NCBI GenBank assembly: GCA_038230515.1
Contig: JBBRND010000021.1
Coordinates: forward strand, 1-64,000
Source: JAPLDB01 sp038230515
GTDB lineage: Bacteria > Bacteroidota > Bacteroidia > AKYH767-A > 2013-40CM-41-45
DNA length: 64,000 nt
Direction: 5' to 3'
Shown here: positions 7,135 through 15,639 of the stretch, in pieces
Position numbering within the stretch: position 1 is the stretch's first letter
How the letters are laid out: every line of letters starts with the position of its first letter
Made by a program: the position numbers and the translations under genes
Notes under the pieces: model-generated
Seen by the model: the letters and a program-made list of their open reading frames with translations, nothing else
What the model was told of the DNA's origin: nothing
Database searches by the model: none

Positions 7135-7665
7135 GTGAGCAAAAAACAGAAACAAACAGGACTTGATTTTGTGGTTGACAAACTGACCAACTCCATTGAA
7201 AATGTGGTGACTGGTGACAGTTTCCCAACTGACATCATACTCATTTCTTCGGCTGACCTCAAGACAACGACAAAGAAAAACGGTTGGCAGTTTGACTGGA
7301 AAGACGAATTCAAACAACCCGAAAGAGATGTTTACAAACTAACAATCGTAAATAATCAAACAATTGTTCAAGGACTGATAAGTTTAGAAATTAAATCTGA
7401 CCATGTTTACATGCATTTGGTTGAGAGTGCACCATTCAATAAGGGCAAGACAAAAATTTACGCAGGTATTCCCGGCAACTTGGTTGCGTTTGCGTGCAAA
7501 CTTTCTTTTCAGCGCGGACACGAAGGCAATGTTTCCTTCTTTTCCAAAACACAACTTGTTCAACACTACATTGACACTTTAGGTGCTTTGCATTTTAGTG
7601 GACGAATTATGATTATTGATAGCAACGCAGCATTAAAACTTCTAAACAAATATTTTCCAAAATGA
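7135..7665 (+). CDS. GNAT-like protein, first gene of a coupled pair
   Basis: The 176-residue protein starts at GTG and has no signal peptide. Its C-terminal half reads GIPGNLVAFACKLSFQRGHEGNVSFFSKTQLVQHYIDTLGALHFSGRIMIID. This fits the last strands and helices of a GNAT N-acetyltransferase fold: a G-rich turn, a long helix, a 'V-FFSKT' strand, then HYxxxLGA. The acetyl-CoA loop is not a canonical Q/RxxGxG/A. Its stop overlaps the ATG of the 56-residue gene (ATGA, 7662-7665). The two-gene layout with overlap is typical of toxin-antitoxin modules and of cassette cargo. Activity is inferred only. Confidence 0.55.
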   Translation: MSKKQKQTGLDFVVDKLTNSIENVVTGDSFPTDIILISSADLKTTTKKNGWQFDWKDEFKQPERDVYKLTIVNNQTIVQGLISLEIKSDHVYMHLVESAPFNKGKTKIYAGIPGNLVAFACKLSFQRGHEGNVSFFSKTQLVQHYIDTLGALHFSGRIMIIDSNAALKLLNKYFPK

Positions 7666-7832
7666 AAAATAAAACAACAGAACTTGATGTGGACTTTATT
7701 GGCGGACAAGGTTCGTTGACAAAGGACGAAGAAAAACGAATCAGCGAATTTCTCAAAGCTCAAAAATTGTTGAGAGCTAAACAACAAATCCGCAGGACGA
7801 GGACATCGCCACGAAAGAAAGTTGTAGCGTAA
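7662..7832 (+). CDS. 56-residue protein coupled to the GNAT-like gene
   Basis: The gene starts at the ATG of an ATGA overlap and encodes MKNKTTELDVDFIGGQGSLT... ending RKKVVA. It has a DFIGGQGSLTKDEEK motif followed by a Lys/Arg-rich helix and a basic tail (RTRTSPRKK). Translational coupling, charge and size fit an antitoxin or partner peptide of the upstream protein, but I cannot assign it to a named family. Codon use resembles its neighbour. Confidence 0.65.
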   Translation: MKNKTTELDVDFIGGQGSLTKDEEKRISEFLKAQKLLRAKQQIRRTRTSPRKKVVA

Positions 7833-7871
7833 CCCAACCATTTGTTCTTCGTGAGAAAAACAGCACTACAG

Positions 7872-7921
7872 CCAACATAAAGTCCACGCGAATCTTAAAA
7901 TGAAAGGATTTGTGGGTTACC
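7872..7921 (+). repeat. attC-like intergenic element S6 (last of array)
   Basis: CCAAC (AAC 7874-7876) ... GGATTTGTGGGTTACC (GTT 7916-7918). It is followed by GACCAGT, matching TACCAGT after S2 and S3. Beyond it the array stops and the 21-bp repeats begin. Confidence 0.5.
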
Positions 7922-8036
7922 GACCAGTGGTGCTTTTTTCTCCACCCATCAGGTGCTGCGCGATATGTTGGGGCGGAACTACTTAAACCTTACACTTTTC
8001 TTACAACCTTCGAAATTTTGAAATTTACCTGTAAAT

Positions 8037-8330
8037 CCCGCGATTGATTTTCGTTCTCCCGCCATTAACAGCAGCAAAACCACGATTGATTTTTATTAAA
8101 CCACCATTGTTAGCGGCAAAACTCCGATTACTAAAATGCTAAACCACGATTGTTGCCGACCAAACCACAATTGATTTTTATCAACCCAAGATTGCTATCC
8201 GCTAAACCATAATTGTTGCCAATCAAACCACAACTGATTTTTATCAAACCATGATTGCTATCGGCTAAACAGCGATTGATGTTTACTAAAAACCGATTGT
8301 TGCCGACAAAACACTCAATTGATTTTAACA
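8037..8330. repeat. 21-bp tandem repeat locus 1 (14 units)
   Basis: Fourteen contiguous units of exactly 21 bp lie from 8037 to 8330. The constant part is AACCACGATTG and the second half is one of a few variants: ATTTTTATCA, TTGCCGACCA or CTATCCGCTA. There are no spacers, so it is not CRISPR. Because 21 is divisible by 3, the minus strand contains an artificial heptad-repeat reading frame, which I do not call a gene. With S6, this accounts for the stretch 7833-8402. Confidence 0.95.
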
Positions 8331-8383
8331 TTCCTTCCCAGGCATGGTTTATAGTACACGTCCCATCTTCAAATCAGATTCCG

Positions 8384-8391
8384 TAATTTTG
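8384..8391 (+). promoter_or_regulatory. -7 promoter box TAATTTTG for crtZ
   Basis: TAATTTTG fits TAnnTTTG and ends 11 nt before the ATG at 8403, giving a very short leader. Confidence 0.6.
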
Positions 8392-8402
8392 CTTTCCCTA
8401 TC

Positions 8403-8861
8403 ATGCAACTCCTTCTAAACACCCTCATCATCATCACCAGTTTTTGCGTTATGGAAAGCGTAGCGTGGATGAGTCATCGGTTTCTCATGCATGGATTTCT
8501 ATGGAAGGTTCATCAGGATCATCACACCGGAGGTCATCACATTTTACAGAGAAATGATTTCTTCTTTCTCATCTTCGCCATACCAAGCTGGTTGTTTATC
8601 ATGTTCGGAGTAATGAATGGATGCGATTACAAACTCTACATCGGCATTGGCATTACGTTATACGGCATTGCCTATTTTTTCGTGCACGAAGTAGTCATCC
8701 ATCAGCGACTGAAGTTTTTTACTCGCAGCAAAAACCCATACCTGGTTGCGTTGCGCAGAGCGCACAAAGCGCATCATAAACACCTCGGAAAAGAAGATGG
8801 AGAATGTTTTGGAATGTTGCTGGTGCCGGGGAAATATTTTCGCGAGCAGAGAAACAATTAA
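8403..8861 (+). CDS. crtZ: Beta-carotene hydroxylase (fatty-acid-hydroxylase superfamily)
   Basis: The 152-residue membrane protein carries the full di-iron His set: HRFLMH (25-30), HQDHH (37-41), H95 and H100 in HEVVIHQR, and HKAHH (121-125). Length and motif order match CrtZ, which adds hydroxyls at C3 and C3' of beta-ionone rings to give zeaxanthin-type xanthophylls in the inner membrane. Two to four hydrophobic segments are seen (about 4-20, 53-72 and 78-95). No other carotenoid genes are in the window. It has its own promoter box and converges with the acyl-CoA dehydrogenase gene. Confidence 0.85.
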   Translation: MQLLLNTLIIITSFCVMESVAWMSHRFLMHGFLWKVHQDHHTGGHHILQRNDFFFLIFAIPSWLFIMFGVMNGCDYKLYIGIGITLYGIAYFFVHEVVIHQRLKFFTRSKNPYLVALRRAHKAHHKHLGKEDGECFGMLLVPGKYFREQRNN

Positions 8862-8875
8862 AATAGTTTTGGATT

Positions 8876-8912
8876 TCTCTCCTTTGGGAGAGGAGTCAGG
8901 GAGAGTGGTCTC
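8876..8912. repeat. REP-like palindromic element
   Basis: TCTCTCCTTTGGGAGAGGAG followed by TCAGGGAGAGTGG contains a CTCTCC-TTTG-GGAGAG hairpin and a G-rich tail, like the elements flanking 63345-63722. It lies between two convergent genes and may help end transcription. Confidence 0.55.
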
Positions 8913-10091
8913 CTACTCAAACGCATTAATCCCCGTCACATCCATTCCTGTAATAAGAAGGTGGATGTCGTGCGTACCTTCGTAAGTAATCACACTTTCT
9001 AAGTTCATCATGTGTCGCATGATGGGGTATTCGCCTGTAATGCCCATGCCGCCATGGATCTGCCGCGCCTCGCGCGCAATCTGTAATGCCATGTTTACGT
9101 TGTTGCGTTTCGCCATGCTTATCTGTGCAGGCGTAGCACGGTTTTCATTTTTCAAAACACCGAGCCGCCAGGTTAACAATTGTGCTTTGGTAATTTCCGT
9201 AATCATCTCCGCTAATTTTTTCTGCGTAAGTTGAAACGAGGCAATCGGTTTTCCGAACTGCACTCTTTCTTTAGAATATCGCAATGCCGAATCGTAACAA
9301 TCCATCGCAGCGCCAATAACTCCCCAACTTATTCCGTACCGCGCAGAGTTCAAACAACCGAGCGGACCTTTCATCCCTTTCACATTCGGCAAAATATTTT
9401 CTTTGGGAACTTTTACGTTATCAAAAACCAATTCACCCGTAGCACTTGCCCGAAGCGACCACTTGCCATGCGTTTCAGGAGTCGTAAATCCTTTCATGCC
9501 GCGCTCAACAATTACTCCCCGCACAACGCCCTGCTCGTCCTTTGTCCACACCACTGCAATATCAGCAAATGGTGAATTGCTGATCCACATCTTAGCACCA
9601 TTCAGCAAATAATGATCGTCTTTGTCTTTGATGTTGGTCACCATTCCGGCAGGATTACTTCCATGATCCGGCTCTGTCAATCCGAAACACCCCATCCATT
9701 CTCCACTCGCAAGTTTTGGCAAATATTTTTTTCGTTGCTCTTCGCTTCCGTAAGCGTAGATAGGATACATCACAAGCGAGCTCTGCACAGACGCAGTGGA
9801 GCGCAAGCCGCTGTCACCACGTTCGAGTTCCTGCATAATCAATCCGTAAGAAATTTGATCAAGTCCGCCACCGCCATACTCCTGCGGTATGTAGGGTCCG
9901 AATGCTCCGATCTCTGCTAATCCTTTTATCCATTGATTGGGGAACTCCGCTTTCTGGCAGGCACCCTCCACAATGGGCGAAACTTCCTTCTTAACCCACT
10001 CTCGCACACTTGCGCGAATCAGTTTCTGCTCTTCAGTGAGGAGTTCGTCCATCAAGTAATAATCGTGTGCTTGAAAACGGTCGGTAGCCAT
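8913..10091 (-). CDS. gcdH: Glutaryl-CoA dehydrogenase-like acyl-CoA dehydrogenase
   Basis: The 392-residue flavoprotein has the acyl-CoA dehydrogenase signature CFGLTEPDHGSNP and the catalytic base Glu371 in TYEGTHDIH. GLRSTASVQSSLVMYPIYAYGS carries the Arg (Arg97) that in glutaryl-CoA dehydrogenase binds the substrate carboxylate and supports decarboxylation to crotonyl-CoA. The C-terminal arginine and HGGMG FAD-binding segment (about 345-352) are present. This step belongs to lysine, tryptophan and benzoyl-CoA degradation in the cytoplasm. It appears to be a single gene. The upstream region on its strand carries heptamer repeats (10102-10130). Confidence 0.8.
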   Translation of the reverse strand: MATDRFQAHDYYLMDELLTEEQKLIRASVREWVKKEVSPIVEGACQKAEFPNQWIKGLAEIGAFGPYIPQEYGGGGLDQISYGLIMQELERGDSGLRSTASVQSSLVMYPIYAYGSEEQRKKYLPKLASGEWMGCFGLTEPDHGSNPAGMVTNIKDKDDHYLLNGAKMWISNSPFADIAVVWTKDEQGVVRGVIVERGMKGFTTPETHGKWSLRASATGELVFDNVKVPKENILPNVKGMKGPLGCLNSARYGISWGVIGAAMDCYDSALRYSKERVQFGKPIASFQLTQKKLAEMITEITKAQLLTWRLGVLKNENRATPAQISMAKRNNVNMALQIAREARQIHGGMGITGEYPIMRHMMNLESVITYEGTHDIHLLITGMDVTGINAFE

Positions 10092-10101
10092 ACGTGTATT
10101 T

Positions 10102-10130
10102 GGTTTGAAGTTTCGGGTTTGAAGTTAGGT
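10102..10130. repeat. Heptamer-type repeat upstream of gcdH
   Basis: GGTTTGA-AGTTTCG-GGTTTGA-AGTTAGG: GGTTTGAAGTT recurs after 14 nt. Almost the same arrangement stands just upstream of lpd at 53289-53316. Confidence 0.7.
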
Positions 10131-10199
10131 TTGGAAAAGTGATCCACCGTTAGCCGCAAACTTGTAGGTCGGCAAAAGTAAAAAAATCCGCGAAGGATG

Positions 10200-10227
10200 A
10201 TTTCGAAACTCGGAATTCGTATTTCGA
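10200..10227. repeat. Four 7-bp repeats before the glycosyltransferase operon
   Basis: ATTTCGA, AACTCGG, AATTCGT, ATTTCGA in register. An ATG at 10197 overlaps this run, which argues against it being the true start of the following gene. Confidence 0.7.
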
Positions 10228-10253
10228 AATTTTTAACGGTTATTTGTTTCAGA

Positions 10254-11819
10254 ATGTTGAAGGACAAAAACTTTCTGGCGTGTTTATTCTTTGCTTTACT
10301 CGGAATTATTTTTTCTGTTGTATTTTTCAATTACCCTATTCACGACTATGGCAATTATTATTTCGGGAGCAAATTCGCTTTGCAGGGAGTGAGTGTAAAA
10401 GATATTTACGAGCCGTATAAATTTAATCTTCTGATTCGTGAGCTGCCCGTCATCGGGCATCAGAAATTTTTTATGAACTACGCTGTTGTTCCGCCATTCA
10501 CTCTTTTGTTCTACATCCCGTTTACTTTTTTGGATATGTATGTTTCGAAATTTTTGTTCAATGTTATTTCTGTTTTGGCATTTTGCCTTATGCTTTTCAA
10601 ATTATTGAGGCACTTAAAGATCGAGTCGCAGTATATTTTTTTCCTTCCGATTATTTTTATCATTCCGTTTCGCAACAACATCCTCTTCGGACAAACTTAT
10701 TTGCTGATTACTTCTTTTCTGATGGCGGGATTTCTTGCTGAAGAAAAAAAGAAGTCCATTCTTTCGGCCGCCTTTTATGCACTCGCTATTGCATTAAAAA
10801 TTTCGCCCGCTGTTTTGCTCATTTATCTGTTGGTCAGGAAAAAATTCCGAGTTGCAATTCTCACAGTTCTTTTCACGTCGGCACTTTTTCTATCCGCAGT
10901 TTATTTTACAGAATGGAATTTTCTTTTCGAATATATTTTCAGCTACGTGCCCCGAATGTCTATCAATGAGATTAACAATCCGTGGGCAACTACTTACCAA
11001 TCATTTTTTGTCTTGCTGAAAAATCTGTTCATCCCGGACCAACTATTGAATCCCGATGCCCCTTTAAACTCGCCTCCTGCATTCAACATCATTATCGGAA
11101 TTATTTCCGGATTGCTGTTTTTCTTTCTTATCAAACAGCTTACAAAAAAATTATCCGATCTTTCTGCGCTTGGAACTGGTTTGTTATTCAGCTTCCTGTT
11201 AACAGCATATACTTCCAATTATAGCTTGGTCATGTTACTTCCCTTGGCAATTTCCGGATCAAAAGAACAACCGACACCCAAGCTATTTTACAGTCTTATT
11301 CTTTTGTTTCTCATCTGTTCCATACCTGTTGCACAATTTCAATCATTGCCTCTGCTCTTGAGGTTCCCAAGATTATATTTACTGATAATGCTTTTTTTTA
11401 CGACAGTATCTTTCAGAGAATTAGTGAAAAGAGATTTCCTGTGGCTAGGACTAAGTATTCTTTTTTTCGCTTTAATCAAAGTTTTTTCAACCTCCGTTGT
11501 GTCCGATAAAAGCGATTACTATCTCCGTGAGGAAGCATCACTCCTCTCATACGATTTTGATTTTCGCGACCATAAACTCTTTGTGAAATGCCTTGATGAA
11601 AAAGGTTCGCAGGAGAAGGAAATTCCAATCAATGATTCCGTTTCCACAATTCAAAATCTTTCTCTGAGAAACAATCAACTTTTTTTTTCTGGCCAGATGA
11701 CCTTCGGAAATGACAGGAAACTGAAACCCCTTTTGGTTAACGGCAAAGAAATTATCTACCTCAGTGATAAAAACCGCGGTATTGGATTTTATACTCTAAG
11801 AAAATTTTCAGTGAAATAG
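10254..11819 (+). CDS. Membrane glycosyltransferase, GT87/DUF2029-like
   Basis: From ATG 10254 the protein has 521 residues (540 from ATG 10197, which sits in a repeat run and adds a non-conserved leader). About ten hydrophobic segments span the first 380 residues. The start (TM, then FNYPIHDYGNYYFGSKFALQGVSVKDIYEPY) matches polyprenol-phosphate-sugar-dependent GT-C enzymes of the DUF2029/GT87 type, with an Asp and Tyr-Tyr-Phe/Gly pattern in the first periplasmic loop. The C-terminal 100 residues are soluble beta-rich sequence. It heads a tight six-gene operon, with 6 nt to the next gene. Acceptor unknown. Confidence 0.75.
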   Translation: MLKDKNFLACLFFALLGIIFSVVFFNYPIHDYGNYYFGSKFALQGVSVKDIYEPYKFNLLIRELPVIGHQKFFMNYAVVPPFTLLFYIPFTFLDMYVSKFLFNVISVLAFCLMLFKLLRHLKIESQYIFFLPIIFIIPFRNNILFGQTYLLITSFLMAGFLAEEKKKSILSAAFYALAIALKISPAVLLIYLLVRKKFRVAILTVLFTSALFLSAVYFTEWNFLFEYIFSYVPRMSINEINNPWATTYQSFFVLLKNLFIPDQLLNPDAPLNSPPAFNIIIGIISGLLFFFLIKQLTKKLSDLSALGTGLLFSFLLTAYTSNYSLVMLLPLAISGSKEQPTPKLFYSLILLFLICSIPVAQFQSLPLLLRFPRLYLLIMLFFTTVSFRELVKRDFLWLGLSILFFALIKVFSTSVVSDKSDYYLREEASLLSYDFDFRDHKLFVKCLDEKGSQEKEIPINDSVSTIQNLSLRNNQLFFSGQMTFGNDRKLKPLLVNGKEIIYLSDKNRGIGFYTLRKFSVK

Positions 11820-11825
11820 TCCTTT

Positions 11826-13397
11826 ATGCATTTGCAAATCTTCAAAGAAAATTTTCAGCGCGGCTTTTCACCGAAATATTTTTTTATTGCTGTTGTGTAT
11901 TTCTCATTGAGCTTTATTGGGATTTTGCATCATGAAATCTGGCTAGATGAAGCCCACCATTTTTTACTTGCTCGCGACAGCGGAAGTATTGCAGAGCTAA
12001 TTTACAATGCCCGTTATGATGGGCATCCGCTGCTTTGGAACTTCATGCTTTATGCGCTCACCCGATTTACGCACGATCCTTTTTATATGCAATTGTTTCA
12101 CATCTTAATTTCATTGTCGGCAGTTATTGTTTTTCTGCGCAATGCTCCGTTTACTGATTTTTTCAAAGTTCCCTTTGTGTTCGGATATTTTATGTTTTAC
12201 GAATACAACATTATCAGCAGGAATTATTCCCTTGGTGTTTTATTTCTTTTTACTTCATGTACGCTCTTATGCAGCGCAAAAAAAAAATACACCGCCATTC
12301 TTGTTTTCTTACTACTCCTTTCATATACTCATTTGTTTTCCCTTTTTTGCGCAGTATCAATTTTTATAGTAACTGTAATTTCTTATCGATTCGATTCAAA
12401 GAAAAAAATATCAAGACTGAAATTTAGAATTGCATGTACTGTTTTCGTTTTCGCTGTACTCTTCATCCTTTGGAGTATTATTCCACCGCCCGATCATTTC
12501 CTTCATCAGTACGACACCGATCCCTATCTTTCCTTCAAGCGAATCGGGAAAGCGTTTTCCCTTTTTTTCAAAGGCATGTATCATTTCCCGAATTTTTTCA
12601 AGTATCATTTTTGGAATACGAATTTGTTAGTAGATATTTCAAAAAATTTGAGCGTAATTCCATCCGTAATTTGTTTCCTTATTCCTTTTATTTTATTCCA
12701 TAATAAGCCGCTATCGCTTTTGGTTTTTTATCTATCATCAATTACCATTGCGCTTTTTATTTTCTGGTCGCCCATCATTGCTGGAGTAAGATATTTTGGA
12801 TACATCACTTTACTTCTTATTACTTCATTGTGGCTCTCGAAGTATTCGCCTGAAAAAAACACCCTCTTTCCTGAAAAAATTTATTTGAAGTTAAAGCGGT
12901 TTAATTCCAGGTTTAAAGTTTCAATTATGTATTCGATACTGTTTATCCAATTTTTTAGTTCTCTCATCGTTTATTCACTCGATCTTTCAAAACCTTTTTC
13001 TGAAGGTAAAGAAGTTGCAGAGTATCTTGTAGAGAAAAATTACGCTCAAGATAATATCGTGGTAAGCCATCAAAGCTCAGCACCACCGATAAGTGCATAT
13101 CTCAACAAGAAACTCTTTTATGCCGAAGCCAACGAATTCGGAAGTTTCTGCAAATGGAACACGCATCCTTTTGTGATTGATAAAGAGGAATTGATTTCGC
13201 GCTTAAAAAAAAGTAATTTTCAAAAATCAATTCTTGTATTGAACGATTCATTATTTCAAGATTTCGGTGATTCATCCCTACCGGTTTATTCAGATGCTCA
13301 ATTGAAAATATTCTATCTCGCCAAATTCGACAAAGGAATTATGAAGAGTGAGAATTACCGGTTGTACGAGGTAAGAAAAGAGGTCGAAAAAAATTGA
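11826..13397 (+). CDS. GT39/ArnT-like membrane glycosyltransferase
   Basis: The 523-residue protein has ten or more membrane segments. The first periplasmic loop carries HHEIWLDEAHHFLLARD, with the WxDE metal/acceptor motif of GT-C enzymes, followed by GHPLLWNFMLYALTRF, as in the GT39/PMT_2 family that transfers sugars from polyprenyl phosphate. The last 120 residues form a soluble periplasmic domain. It lies 6 nt after the GT87-like gene and 33 nt before the first radical SAM gene, so the two glycosyltransferases probably act on one cell-surface glycolipid or glycoprotein pathway. Confidence 0.75.
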   Translation: MHLQIFKENFQRGFSPKYFFIAVVYFSLSFIGILHHEIWLDEAHHFLLARDSGSIAELIYNARYDGHPLLWNFMLYALTRFTHDPFYMQLFHILISLSAVIVFLRNAPFTDFFKVPFVFGYFMFYEYNIISRNYSLGVLFLFTSCTLLCSAKKKYTAILVFLLLLSYTHLFSLFCAVSIFIVTVISYRFDSKKKISRLKFRIACTVFVFAVLFILWSIIPPPDHFLHQYDTDPYLSFKRIGKAFSLFFKGMYHFPNFFKYHFWNTNLLVDISKNLSVIPSVICFLIPFILFHNKPLSLLVFYLSSITIALFIFWSPIIAGVRYFGYITLLLITSLWLSKYSPEKNTLFPEKIYLKLKRFNSRFKVSIMYSILFIQFFSSLIVYSLDLSKPFSEGKEVAEYLVEKNYAQDNIVVSHQSSAPPISAYLNKKLFYAEANEFGSFCKWNTHPFVIDKEELISRLKKSNFQKSILVLNDSLFQDFGDSSLPVYSDAQLKIFYLAKFDKGIMKSENYRLYEVRKEVEKN

Positions 13398-13430
13398 TAT
13401 CAATAAGCCTTTAAAAACTAGTTTTATCGC

Positions 13431-14930
13431 GTGAAAAAAATCTTATTTTTCAACCCACGTGCTGCCAACAGCAAACCGCGAATACCGAACAGCGTTTTGC
13501 AGGTGGCGGCATCTGTAGAGGGGAAAATTGATTGGGTAATAGTGGATGGCAACCTCGAATGTGATCCTTGGAGAAAAATAGAAGTTTGTCTTTCTTCGGG
13601 AGAGTTTGGATACTTCGGTTGTACGGTAATGCCTGGACCACAACTAAAACAAGCCATCCCGTTCTCAAAAAAAATCCGACAGCAATTTCCTGAAATCAAA
13701 ATTATCTGGGGGGGCTATTTTCCAAGCAGTCAATATAAAGTTGTGTTGAATTCGGGTTGTGTTGATTATGTAATTAATGGTCCCGGAGATAAAACATTTC
13801 CTTTATTGATTGGCGCTTTAAGCAACAACCTGTCGGTTCATCAACTGAGCAATTTGGTTTTTAAAGAGGGAGAAAAAATTGTTATTACTCAAAAAGATGA
13901 AATCTACGATCAGGATTTATTGCCTCCGCTTCCTTACGAGAAATTGAATGCGTCTTATGATCTGAAAAAATATCTTGGCAAAACGTATCTTGGAACGAAG
14001 ACGATTGCCTATCACTCAAGTTTCGGCTGCCCGTTCACTTGCTCGTTTTGTGCAGTAGTTCCAATTTATAACGCGCGATGGAAGGGGCGGTCAGCAGAAA
14101 AAATTTATCATGATATTAAATACTTGAAAGAGAACTTTGGTGGCAATGCCATCGAGTTTCACGACAATAATTTTTTCGTCTCGGAAAAAAGAACTATTGA
14201 ATTTTCAAAACTCATCAATCCCGAAAAAATGATTTGGTGGGGTGAAGGGAGAATAGATACCATTGACAAATATTCGGATCGATCCCTCGCCTTGATGCGC
14301 GAAAGTGGGTGCAAAATGATTTTCTTCGGAGCGGAAACGGGAAACGATGAGATACTGAAAAAAATGGACAAAGGTGGGACTCAATCTTCAAAACAAATTC
14401 AGGAGTTTGCTTCGAGAATGAAAAAATTCGGAATAATTCCTGAATATTCTTTCGTTCTTGGAACTCCCTCAAAGAACAAAGTAGAAGTGTGGAAACAAAT
14501 TCGTGACGACATTGCCTTCATCCGGAAAATAAAAGAAATCAATCCGGAAACTGAAATCATAATTTACATCTATAGCCCTGTCGCTGTTGAAGGCAGCGAA
14601 ATGTACAAACAGGTTTTGGCAAGTGGATTCGCCTTCCCTGAAAAACTTGAGGATTGGATAAGTCCACTGTGGGAAAAATTTGATCTTCGAAAAAATCCAC
14701 TTACTCCGTGGCTTACGGCTGAGATGGTTGACTACATTAAGAATTTTGAGACTGTACTGAATGGATATTTTCCAACTGTCTCGGACATACGACTGTCTCA
14801 ACGAAAAGTTCGTCTGATGAAAAGACTTTCTTCTCTTCGGTACAAAAATCATTTCTACAAATTTCCGTACGAGATAAAAGCTTTGCAGAAAATCTGGAAT
14901 TATCGTCAACCCGAGATAGAAGGATTTTGA
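13431..14930 (+). CDS. Cobalamin-binding-type radical SAM enzyme 1
   Basis: The 499-residue protein starts at GTG. An N-terminal Rossmann-like B12-binding-type domain (about 1-140) is followed by the radical SAM core, with cluster motif CPFTCSFC (Cys200, Cys204, Cys207). Typical following elements are DNNFF and GAETGNDEILKKMDKG. B12-dependent radical SAM enzymes often methylate unreactive carbon or phosphorus, or rearrange rings; hopanoid and bacteriochlorophyll enzymes are members. The classical DxHxxG motif for base-off cobalamin is not evident, so cobalamin dependence is uncertain. Part of the 10.25-18.05 kb operon, 10 nt before a methyltransferase gene. Confidence 0.8.
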   Translation: MKKILFFNPRAANSKPRIPNSVLQVAASVEGKIDWVIVDGNLECDPWRKIEVCLSSGEFGYFGCTVMPGPQLKQAIPFSKKIRQQFPEIKIIWGGYFPSSQYKVVLNSGCVDYVINGPGDKTFPLLIGALSNNLSVHQLSNLVFKEGEKIVITQKDEIYDQDLLPPLPYEKLNASYDLKKYLGKTYLGTKTIAYHSSFGCPFTCSFCAVVPIYNARWKGRSAEKIYHDIKYLKENFGGNAIEFHDNNFFVSEKRTIEFSKLINPEKMIWWGEGRIDTIDKYSDRSLALMRESGCKMIFFGAETGNDEILKKMDKGGTQSSKQIQEFASRMKKFGIIPEYSFVLGTPSKNKVEVWKQIRDDIAFIRKIKEINPETEIIIYIYSPVAVEGSEMYKQVLASGFAFPEKLEDWISPLWEKFDLRKNPLTPWLTAEMVDYIKNFETVLNGYFPTVSDIRLSQRKVRLMKRLSSLRYKNHFYKFPYEIKALQKIWNYRQPEIEGF

Positions 14931-14940
14931 ACTATTAAAC

Positions 14941-15603
14941 GTGAAAAAAGTTTTCAAAAAAATTCTTAGTCGTACATATAGACCCTTTTTGAAATGGTAT
15001 TTGCGGAAGGAAAGGAACTACTCTTATGATGGCGTAAAGATCAAGGTTCTTCCCGGAGTTTTTCATCCGGGATTTTTTTTCAGTACAAAAATTCTTTTGA
15101 CTTTTCTTGAACAGTTCGATTTAAAAAACAAAACACTTCTTGAATTAGGTGCCGGAAGCGGATTGATTTCAATCTGGTCAGCAAGGAGGGGAGCAATTGT
15201 AACTGCTTCTGATATTTCAGAAAACGCTATAAAAAATATTTTCGTTAACAAACAGTTGAACAATTTATCATTTCAATTATTTCAGGGTGATCTCTTTGAA
15301 AACATTCCTCAGCATATTTTTAATTTTATTATTATCAATCCCCCCTATTACAAAGGCAAACGAAAATCGGAAGAATGTTTTGCATGGTACGCTGGTGAAC
15401 AGTATGAATATTTTGACAATCTGTTTCTGCAAATGGGATCATATATGCAATCTGAATCGAACGTATTTATGATTCTTAGCGAAGATTGTGATATTACAAG
15501 AATAAAAGTAAAGGCAACACAAAACAATTTCAGCATGAAAATTGTTTTTTATCAAAAAAATTTCCTTGAAGAAAATTTTGTTTTCTCCATAAGAAAAAAA
15601 TAA
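14941..15603 (+). CDS. Class I SAM-dependent methyltransferase (HemK/PrmC-like fold)
   Basis: The 220-residue protein starts at GTG. It has the SAM-binding motif LELGAGSG (67-74), an acidic turn SDIS, and NPPY (133-136), which is typical of enzymes that methylate a planar nitrogen in glutamine, adenine or guanine. It lacks the HemK N-terminal helical domain and is shorter than PrmC (about 280), so it is a different member of the fold. Located between two radical SAM-linked genes of the operon, it may modify the same product. Substrate unknown. Confidence 0.75.
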   Translation: MKKVFKKILSRTYRPFLKWYLRKERNYSYDGVKIKVLPGVFHPGFFFSTKILLTFLEQFDLKNKTLLELGAGSGLISIWSARRGAIVTASDISENAIKNIFVNKQLNNLSFQLFQGDLFENIPQHIFNFIIINPPYYKGKRKSEECFAWYAGEQYEYFDNLFLQMGSYMQSESNVFMILSEDCDITRIKVKATQNNFSMKIVFYQKNFLEENFVFSIRKK

Positions 15604-15639
15604 TTTTTGCTTTTCCACTCAATCACTACTTTTACAGCA

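Noticed and set aside
8131..8331. Open frame on minus with GLxxxNx heptads
   Set aside because: It is a by-product of the 21-bp repeats: a period divisible by 3 leaves stop-free frames. It has no start context and no non-repeat domain.
10197..10253. Upstream ATG as start of the GT87-like gene
   Set aside because: It lies in a heptamer repeat run and adds 19 residues unlike the family; ATG 10254 is preferred.
13424..13699. Minus-strand frames opposite the first radical SAM gene
   Set aside because: Overlap a gene with clear CxxxCxxC and B12-type domains; composition is that of a shadow frame.
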